Under the pieces are notes generated by a model, which saw only the letters and a program-made list of their open reading frames with translations, did no database searches and was not told the DNA's origin. A stretch of 64,000 nucleotides of DNA from Siderastrea siderea. Lineage: Eukaryota > Cnidaria > Anthozoa > Scleractinia > Rhizangiidae. The stretch is from positions 38,412,984 to 38,476,983 of the forward strand of contig OZ034979.1 in NCBI GenBank assembly GCA_964030785.1, given 5' to 3'. Made by a program: the position numbers and the translations under genes. Below, piece after piece: positions 58,910 through 64,000 of this stretch; position 1 is the first letter of the stretch, and each line of letters opens with the position of its first letter.

Positions 58910-59110
58910 ATGTCCCTTGAACACTTTCGAGAACTAGACAATGATCTGGAGCAGTATCTTCCTTCGGTGCATGCGGGCCGCCAATGGCAACGGATTAGAG
59001 TTTATTTCGGGGACATGGCGAGGGTGCGGGAGCAGCGGCGGGAGGAGGAGCGGGAGAGGAGGCAGAGGGAAGTGAGGCTGAACCAAGTGCGACGTATTTT
59101 ATTTCCTTGA
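58910..59110 (+). CDS. Small coiled-coil-like Polinton protein
   Basis: 66 residues, 24 bases after the previous stop. The second half is a charged helix (REQRREEERERRQREVRLNQ) typical of a single helix or coiled coil. The function is not recognised. A seven-codon ORF beginning at 58897 overlaps its start. Confidence 0.55.
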   Translation: MSLEHFRELDNDLEQYLPSVHAGRQWQRIRVYFGDMARVREQRREEERERRQREVRLNQVRRILFP

Positions 59111-59375
59111 ACATTTTTTTATTGTGAGTCAAGGCAACTGTGCGTCAAGAGACATTTTATTTATGATCCACGTGCAAAACCAGTGTTGTCAGTTTTTATT
59201 TTTTAATTAAAAAAAGAGTTGATGTTACAAAGGGTGGTCTGTGTTCTTTGCTACGCGGGGTGGGGTGCTCCTATGTACAAATTGAAAAAGCTATCTACAA
59301 TTTGAAAAAATAAAAAGTGAAAATGGCTATGTACAATTGGAAAAAATAAAAACTAAAAAAATAAAAACTAAGAAA
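59111..59375. terminator. Convergent 3' region between two units
   Basis: An AT-rich spacer between converging units. AATAAA on plus near 59309-59314 and on minus at 59161-59156 would make the two transcripts overlap at their 3' ends. It also contains short repeats of CTATGTACAATTGGAAAAA. Confidence 0.5.
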
Positions 59376-60071
59376 TTACAAATGAAAGTCTTCCAGTTCC
59401 ATACGTAATTGATCAATGTTCTCGGGTAGACAGAAGGTGCGGTTGAACAAGGCTTGAATTTCTGCTCGGGTTTTCTCGTCCACATCCCGGGATCCCACAA
59501 TAGCACTGCTTTGATGAAGGGTGGGCTTTTTAGGTCCCCAAGGAACAAATTGACTGCCAGTGACCAGGGTGGCGGCATTCTCATTGACTTGGTAGTAATG
59601 GTCCGAGCGGTACCATGATTGACTGGGGATGTCAAACAGGTAGACGGGTTTGCCTTGATCCATAGCCAATTGCACAGTCCAACCAGTGCCTCCTTTCACG
59701 CGTTTATGATCCGGTTCCAAGATGCCAAAGGCATAGATGGTATGGGCTTTTTTGGCAATTTGATAATTACGTTGCAGCAATTGCAGGGTGTAAAAATGAC
59801 TGGGCATTTGTTTGCCTAGTTTCTCCGCCGCCTGGTGAAGATGGGGGTTGGCCAGCATCAGGACTTCCACCGTAGAAGGGGTGATGAAAGTGGATCGAGG
59901 ATGGTTCGGGGGGACCAGGACTTCTAGTTGCATCCCAAAGTGTTTGGCATGTTGTTCCACGAGGGCATCCGTACCTTTGGCTCCCCCTGTGTAGACCACA
60001 TGGCCATGACCCACTTGCAGTTCCAAGGCACCAAGATCTTGTTCTCCGATCATGTCGATGTTGGGGGGCAT
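59376..60071 (-). CDS. SLOG/DprA-like protein, apparently permuted core
   Basis: A 231-residue Rossmann-like protein of the SLOG/LOG/DprA group, whose members bind nucleotides or nucleotide-derived ligands. Visible motifs: VVYTGGAKGTD (residues 25-35), RN at 101-102, IYAFG (112-116), GGTGW and GKPVYLFD (127-147). The strand that normally opens the fold, SAIVGSRD, instead occurs near the C-terminus (189-196) followed by its helix. The order of elements therefore looks circularly permuted. Two starts are possible: ATG at 60071, or ATG at 60053, which overlaps the upstream stop as ATGA. It is the second cistron of a minus-strand pair. Ligand and role are unknown. Confidence 0.75.
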   Translation of the reverse strand: MPPNIDMIGEQDLGALELQVGHGHVVYTGGAKGTDALVEQHAKHFGMQLEVLVPPNHPRSTFITPSTVEVLMLANPHLHQAAEKLGKQMPSHFYTLQLLQRNYQIAKKAHTIYAFGILEPDHKRVKGGTGWTVQLAMDQGKPVYLFDIPSQSWYRSDHYYQVNENAATLVTGSQFVPWGPKKPTLHQSSAIVGSRDVDEKTRAEIQALFNRTFCLPENIDQLRMELEDFHL

Positions 60072-60274
60072 TTAAATACGTAGCCGGTGTCTGGGCCTAC
60101 AATAGCTAGAATCTCCGTGGGAGTCAACTCTAAGGCCAAACCGAAATCAATGACGTGGTGCTGTCGGCACTGTTTGAACGTGAATCCCGCTGCTAGACCT
60201 CGTTTGACCCGTTCAGCCAAATAGTCTTCGGTGGAAGCAAAGTCGTCTCGGTTGAGATCTTGGTAGTAGTCCAT
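60050..60274 (-). CDS. Small acidic Polinton protein
   Basis: 74 residues beginning DYYQDLNRDDF, with LAERVKRGLAAGFTFKQC and LTPTEILAIVG segments suggesting a small helical (possibly HTH-like) fold; no family is recognised. It is the first cistron upstream of the SLOG-like gene and its stop overlaps that gene's internal ATG. A TATTTAAG box lies 38-45 bases upstream of its ATG. Confidence 0.6.
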   Translation of the reverse strand: MDYYQDLNRDDFASTEDYLAERVKRGLAAGFTFKQCRQHHVIDFGLALELTPTEILAIVGPDTGYVFKCPPTST

Positions 60275-60488
60275 CTACTTGGAATGACGAGTCGGAGGAC
60301 CCAGGGAGCTCCTTAAATAGGGACAACGGGCCAATGGGAAGACAAGAGGTCCTTATATGGATTGAATAAGCTGACCAATGGGAAGATAACAAGTCCTTAT
60401 ATGGATAGGATAAGCTGACCAATGACAGTCAAGGGTCTAAGGTATAAAAAGGCATGGTCGGTAGGGGTGACATCAACCTTTGAGTACG
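60275..60488. promoter_or_regulatory. Divergent promoter region 2 with CCAAT repeats
   Basis: Plus-strand TATAAAAA at 60443-60450 lies 39 bases before the GRF gene's ATG. Minus-strand TATTTAAG (60319-60312) serves the opposite pair. Between them, about 50-base units repeat: a CCAATGGGAAGA word near 60332 and 60375, each followed by GTCCTTATATGGAT and AAGCTGACCAATG. That makes three CCAAT boxes. Confidence 0.7.
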
Positions 60489-61379
60489 ATGTCTGTGGAT
60501 CGGAAGAGAAAGCCAAGCGTACACCCTGCGGGGAAGAAGAAGAAGAAGAGCATTCAACATATGACGCCCGTGGACTGTGATCCTGTGGTATGCGACGTGG
60601 TGGAAGACACCCGAGCTGCCGTGGAAGATATGATGAAAGAATTGAATGACATGGTGGAGCAATCACCCCCATCACCTCAATTCACTCTAACGACCGTGTA
60701 TGACAATGCGGAGGACTATGCTCAAGCGAAAGCCGACAGAGCCCTAGCTAGTTCGGTGGACTATATGGTATGCCCTTGCCATGAGGTGCGTTTGGAGGCC
60801 CGAGAATCTCAAAAGGGATGGAAGTATGTGAAATGTCCCATGCAACCGTGTTTGCTGTTTTGTGGACAAGATCAAGTTCTGGAGTATATGAAAGCCGTGT
60901 ATAGTCAACCTCATGTAGAAGTGTTGGACATGTGGGGTGGTTTGCAATGCTTTTGCCGTGAACCCGCCACGCTTCAACAGAGTCATTCGACTCAGAACCC
61001 CGATCGCTTGTTTCTGACATGTTCCAAGAAAACGTGTGGCTTCTTCCGATGGGCCGATCAACCCTTGGGTCCCAAGTACTGGACTTGGTTTCATGACAAC
61101 CCTCCCAAAAAAGCCGACCAACAAGCTGAACCACCCACCCGTGATGCTCAAGGATATCCCCTGCGTGGAGTAGACATCCCTGGCCCTCCAGTCCGAAGGA
61201 AAGAGGATCGACCCCTGACAGACTATGAGAAACAATTGTTACGAGAAATTCAAGAGCTCAAGAACCGTCAAGAAATGATGGTAGCCCCGGCACCACCACC
61301 ACCCAAGTACAGTGACAGTGTGGAGAACTGGCAGAAAGGTCTAGAGACCGTCAGTTACGGCCGTCTAGGTCTCTTTTAA
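60489..61379 (+). CDS. Tandem GRF-type zinc finger protein
   Basis: 296 residues. A Lys-rich N-terminus (KKKKK near residue 18) could be a nuclear signal. Two zinc modules follow: C95/C97, C116/C121/C125, then C154/C156, C178/C183. The second matches the zf-GRF pattern (CFC, NPDRLFLTC, CGFFRWAD), a fold that in APE2, TOP3A and NEIL3 binds single-stranded nucleic acid. The C-terminus is charged and then Pro-rich. A replication or genome-handling role is inferred. ATG at 60489 is the first in frame after the TATA box. AATAAA follows the stop at 61391-61396. Confidence 0.75.
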   Translation: MSVDRKRKPSVHPAGKKKKKSIQHMTPVDCDPVVCDVVEDTRAAVEDMMKELNDMVEQSPPSPQFTLTTVYDNAEDYAQAKADRALASSVDYMVCPCHEVRLEARESQKGWKYVKCPMQPCLLFCGQDQVLEYMKAVYSQPHVEVLDMWGGLQCFCREPATLQQSHSTQNPDRLFLTCSKKTCGFFRWADQPLGPKYWTWFHDNPPKKADQQAEPPTRDAQGYPLRGVDIPGPPVRRKEDRPLTDYEKQLLREIQELKNRQEMMVAPAPPPPKYSDSVENWQKGLETVSYGRLGLF

Positions 61380-61390
61380 ATGAGAGAACG

Positions 61391-61396
61391 AATAAA
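61391..61396 (+). terminator. Poly(A) signal after the GRF gene
   Basis: AATAAA 12 bases past the GRF stop and 21 bases before the next ATG. If used, the downstream genes need another promoter, and none is obvious in the 38-base gap. Confidence 0.45.
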
Positions 61397-61416
61397 ATTT
61401 TTTTATCAATGTCACC

Positions 61417-61779
61417 ATGGAGTCTGTGTGTGATGCGTGGGAGTCTGTCTTGTCCCTGGGGCAATGGCAATGTCATCAAACCCTTTGCCAGCTCTTATAT
61501 GATCATCAACCCGGCACCCAAATCCCCATACCCCGTTGTCCCGAGGACACGCATCCTCTCCACCTCTTTGAAGAAACCCATGTGGACCGCAACCTATATC
61601 GATGGGTGGTGTTTGTCTTATGGTTAAAAGCTCACCCAGAGGCATGGCGATGGTATCGAATCATTCAAAAGCAGCATCCCCACACGGTCCCTACCATATC
61701 GACCTTATGGGGTGAATGCCAAAAAGTATGGCCCCTCGAAAGAGAACCCAACGCTGGAGTTCGTCGTCCTCATGGTTGA
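61417..61779 (+). CDS. Unknown Polinton ORF overlapping the integrase
   Basis: 120 residues, aromatic- and His-rich (ETHVDRNLYRWVVFVLWLKAHP; AWRWYRII). No family is recognised. Its last 64 bases overlap the integrase reading frame in a different phase. The overlap shortens to 52 bases if the integrase begins at its second Met. It may be a real cistron or the N-terminal part of a frameshifted fusion. Confidence 0.55.
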   Translation: MESVCDAWESVLSLGQWQCHQTLCQLLYDHQPGTQIPIPRCPEDTHPLHLFEETHVDRNLYRWVVFVLWLKAHPEAWRWYRIIQKQHPHTVPTISTLWGECQKVWPLEREPNAGVRRPHG

Positions 61780-62885
61780 AGAAGAAAACCAAGGTTTCGT
61801 CAACGAAGAAGGCCAATGTCTCGCAACAATGGTTGAAGCGTTACCATGATCCTCGTGCCCCGGGGAGTTTAGGTGGGGTGCAACGATTTGCTAAAGCCCA
61901 GGGTCTCCCTTTGAAAAAAGCCCAACAGGTGTTGGAACAGGATGTGGGTTACACCTTGCATAAACCCCGACGTCGTCGTTTTGCTACCTTACCCGTGATC
62001 GTAGGGGGGTTGGATGATCAATGGGCCGCGGATTTAGTGGAAGTGCAACGTTTGGCCAAACATAATCGGGGTATACGCTACTTGTTGACCGTGGTGGATG
62101 TCTTGTCCAAGTACGCGTGGGTCGAACCGTTGAAAACCAAAACCGGCGTGGCCCTCGTGAAAGCCTTTGAGAAGATTGTGAGACAAGGAGGACGTCACCC
62201 GAATCGATTGCAAACCGATCGAGGGAAAGAATTTTATAATCGGACCTTTCAACGATGGGTCGACGAGCAAGACATCCATCATTTTTCGACCGAAGGGGAT
62301 GCGAAAGCCAGTGTGGTGGAACGATTTAACCGCACCTTGAAAGAACGATTGTACCGTTATTTGACCGCGGCCAACACGTTGAAATTTGACGATGTCTTAC
62401 CCGAGTTGGTGCAGGGGTATAATGCCACCCGTCATCGAAGTATTGGTATGCCCCCCGAAAACGTGACGTGGGACAACGAAGAAGCCGTGTGGAAACGATT
62501 GTATGCCAAACGATTGAAAGGCTACAAAAAACCCCAATTGAAGGTGGGGGATCATGTCCGTCTCAATACGATTCATCGTACCTTTGAAAAAGGGTATTTA
62601 CCCGGTTGGACCGAAGAAGTGTTTGTGGTGCATCGTGTGATCCCTGGCCCTGTCCCCACGTATAAGATTCGCGAATGGGATGAGACCCCCGTCCAAGGTA
62701 CGTTTTATGAAGAGGATTTACAAAAAGTCCATGTGTCCGAGGTGTTTCGGATTGAGAAGGTACTTAAGCGACAAAAAGGTCGTTGGTTGGTCAAGTGGAA
62801 AGGGTGGCCCGACAAGTACAATAGTTGGATTGCTCGTGGAGACGTGAAATCCCTTCAACCCCGCAAACGACGACGACGCCGCTAA
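61716..62885 (+). CDS. Polinton integrase with chromodomain
   Basis: A retroviral-type DDE integrase of 389 residues that inserts the element into host DNA. After a basic N-terminus, the Polinton-type helical region contains PGSLGGVQR and YTLHKPRRRRF. The catalytic core has D106 (QWAADLVEV), D168 (LQTDRGKEF) and E202 (VVERFNRTLKERL). A chromodomain at about 343-382 (VFRIEKVL, WLVKWKGWP) has the aromatic residues of a methyl-lysine cage, so histone-directed targeting is plausible. The protein ends in a Lys/Arg tail. It is intact and full length. The start is either ATG at 61716 or at 61728 (MAPRKR); both overlap the preceding ORF. The stop lies four bases before the next ATG. Confidence 0.92.
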   Translation: MPKSMAPRKRTQRWSSSSSWLKKKTKVSSTKKANVSQQWLKRYHDPRAPGSLGGVQRFAKAQGLPLKKAQQVLEQDVGYTLHKPRRRRFATLPVIVGGLDDQWAADLVEVQRLAKHNRGIRYLLTVVDVLSKYAWVEPLKTKTGVALVKAFEKIVRQGGRHPNRLQTDRGKEFYNRTFQRWVDEQDIHHFSTEGDAKASVVERFNRTLKERLYRYLTAANTLKFDDVLPELVQGYNATRHRSIGMPPENVTWDNEEAVWKRLYAKRLKGYKKPQLKVGDHVRLNTIHRTFEKGYLPGWTEEVFVVHRVIPGPVPTYKIREWDETPVQGTFYEEDLQKVHVSEVFRIEKVLKRQKGRWLVKWKGWPDKYNSWIARGDVKSLQPRKRRRRR

Positions 62886-62889
62886 AACA

Positions 62890-63930
62890 ATGACGTTGGT
62901 GCCCAACTCTTCGTTTTACGTGACGTTGATGAGTCATGCGAGTACCAAAGAGTTTCCTGGGAACAAGAGTCATCATTTCAGAAACCGATTGCCTAAACCC
63001 ATCCGATTTGTGGGACGAGGATGGATGGTGGGTATGGTGAGTTTATCCTTACCCACCATTCCCGTGATAACGGAAGAAGGAGGCGTGGGTGATTCCCATC
63101 CTCTGTTGTACGTACGATGGCACGAACGGGTGTATGCCCAAGACGATCAAGGCAACGATCGATGGTGGCATCAACGTCGCGAACTCACTGTCTACGGGCG
63201 AGATATGAGAAAGGAATTGGCCTCGTCGACGGGATCGCACTTTTTTCATCAACTGGTGTACCGTTACGAGCAAAGCCGTGCCAAACAAACCGAACCCAAA
63301 AACAAATGGGTCGAGGACAATGGCGTCAAATTATACCCGACGTTTGAATGGACCTCCGAAGGGGATTTGTTGTTGAATACCACCAATGTGGATTACACAC
63401 GACAAGTAGCACACGTGTCATGGGGCCGAACCTTGGCCCTGAGAATGGGATGGATTGAACAAGTGTCCCCCGGCCAGTATCGATTGGGTCCGAATCTCTT
63501 GCAAGAATTTCATTCGGACTCCATTCCCACCCCGACGGATATCCGCGATGCCTCCAACAACCCCATCTTTTGGAAAGTGGAGGGGGATTATCTGAAATTG
63601 AGTATGACGTGTAATTGGCGGTTTGTGAATGTGAACCAGACCTTTCGTCCCTCGTTGGAATTTCCCTCCACGCGTCCTTTGCACGTGTATTGTGATGTAG
63701 GGACCAGCAGCATGGTAGGGGGCCGCATCACCGATCTCTTACGAGAAATCAAGTACCAGCCTCAAAACACCACCCACTTTGAACCTCGACATATTCAATA
63801 TATCCCAGTACGCAACGAAGTGGTGGAAATCGTGGAAACCCAGATGGCCGAAACTAATGGGGATCTGGTGAAATTTGGTGAAGGCCATGCCCTCCTGACT
63901 CTCCACTTTAAAAGGGAAGTGGTGGTGTGA
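62890..63930 (+). CDS. FYVTL-family Polinton protein, copy 1
   Basis: 346 residues. The N-terminus (SSFYVTLMSHASTKEFPGN, then RLPKPIRF and WMVGMVSLSLP) matches a protein family that I associate with Polintons of corals and other invertebrates. A structural (virion) role is often suspected but is not shown here. The remainder is beta-rich with many aromatic strands (YVRWHERVY; YLKLSMTCNWRF). It begins four bases after the integrase stop. A sister gene begins 14 bases after its stop. Confidence 0.7.
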   Translation: MTLVPNSSFYVTLMSHASTKEFPGNKSHHFRNRLPKPIRFVGRGWMVGMVSLSLPTIPVITEEGGVGDSHPLLYVRWHERVYAQDDQGNDRWWHQRRELTVYGRDMRKELASSTGSHFFHQLVYRYEQSRAKQTEPKNKWVEDNGVKLYPTFEWTSEGDLLLNTTNVDYTRQVAHVSWGRTLALRMGWIEQVSPGQYRLGPNLLQEFHSDSIPTPTDIRDASNNPIFWKVEGDYLKLSMTCNWRFVNVNQTFRPSLEFPSTRPLHVYCDVGTSSMVGGRITDLLREIKYQPQNTTHFEPRHIQYIPVRNEVVEIVETQMAETNGDLVKFGEGHALLTLHFKREVVV

Positions 63931-63944
63931 AGAACAAAGACAAC

Positions 63945-64000
63945 ATGTCGTTCTACGTGACGTTACCCAGTCATGCCAACCGACGTGAATTTCCCAACAA
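63945..64000 (+). CDS. FYVTL-family Polinton protein, copy 2 (cut by window)
   Basis: The first 18 codons are visible (MSFYVTLPSHANRREFPN). They match the N-terminus of the preceding gene (SFYVTLMSHASTKEFPGN), so the two are tandem paralogues. The window edge truncates it. Confidence 0.7.
   Translation, partial: MSFYVTLPSHANRREFPN

Larger units (their letters stand above)
57140..64000. mobile_element. Polinton/Maverick element, left part
   Basis: From about 57.15 kb to the edge the sequence carries at least eleven intronless ORFs in four compact units, unlike the host genes to the left. The chromodomain integrase at 61716 identifies a Polinton/Maverick (adintovirus-like) element. Tandem 72-base repeats near 57156 probably lie in or next to the left terminal repeat. 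I could not fix the exact end, because the other terminal repeat and 6-bp target duplication are outside the window. Replication, packaging and capsid genes are not seen here and are expected to the right. Confidence 0.8.

Noticed and set aside
60744..61235. Long minus-strand frames opposite the GRF gene
   Set aside because: Antisense shadows of a real gene with zinc-finger motifs on the plus strand.
57485..63930. Bacterial contamination as an explanation for the compact region
   Set aside because: Eukaryotic TATA boxes, AATAAA signals and a chromodomain integrase fit a Polinton; no Shine-Dalgarno pattern is seen at the junctions.

Overview
This window is nuclear DNA of an animal, most likely an anthozoan cnidarian (stony coral or sea anemone). 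Reasons: small GT-AG exons separated by repeat-rich introns, clear metazoan genes (an SH2-PH adaptor, FBXO48, TMX2, a Wnt ligand), and many short inverted-repeat transposons and tRNA-derived SINE fragments of a type I associate with corals. No sequence search was possible; every call is by eye.

Layout. 1-3131: intergenic repeats. 3132-22280 (+): DAPP1-like SH2-PH phosphoinositide adaptor in nine exons; its 6.8-kb intron 3 is full of minisatellites and repeats. 24411-24782 (-): single-exon FBXO48-like F-box protein. 25909-35749 (+): TMX2-like thioredoxin-related ER membrane protein in eight exons, with an intact CPPC active site. 39370-44473 (-): four-exon Wnt ligand, closest by eye to Wnt3. 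47629-53277 (+): seven-exon 2-oxoglutarate/Fe(II) dioxygenase of the isopenicillin-N-synthase-like family. 54656-55516 (-): CUE-like coding remnant with an in-frame TAG.

From about 57150 to the right edge the DNA changes character: intronless, tightly packed ORFs on both strands. It is one end of a Polinton/Maverick (adintovirus-like) element. The diagnostic gene is a DDE integrase with a C-terminal chromodomain at 61716-62885. The genes form four compact transcription units driven by two divergent promoter regions (58315-58567 and 60275-60488). Within units, neighbouring ORFs abut or overlap at stop-start junctions (TGAATG, TGATG, ATGA). The cargo includes a RING-like protein, two paralogous small helical proteins, a SLOG/DprA-like protein whose Rossmann core looks circularly permuted, a tandem GRF-type zinc finger protein, and two adjacent members of a family that opens with FYVTL. 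DNA polymerase B, ATPase, protease and capsid genes expected of a Polinton are not in the window and should lie to the right.

At least nine inverted-repeat elements with visible or probable target duplications sit in the introns and spacers. Three near-recent local duplications affect the DAPP1 intron before exon 7, Wnt intron 2, and the stop codon of the RING-like gene.
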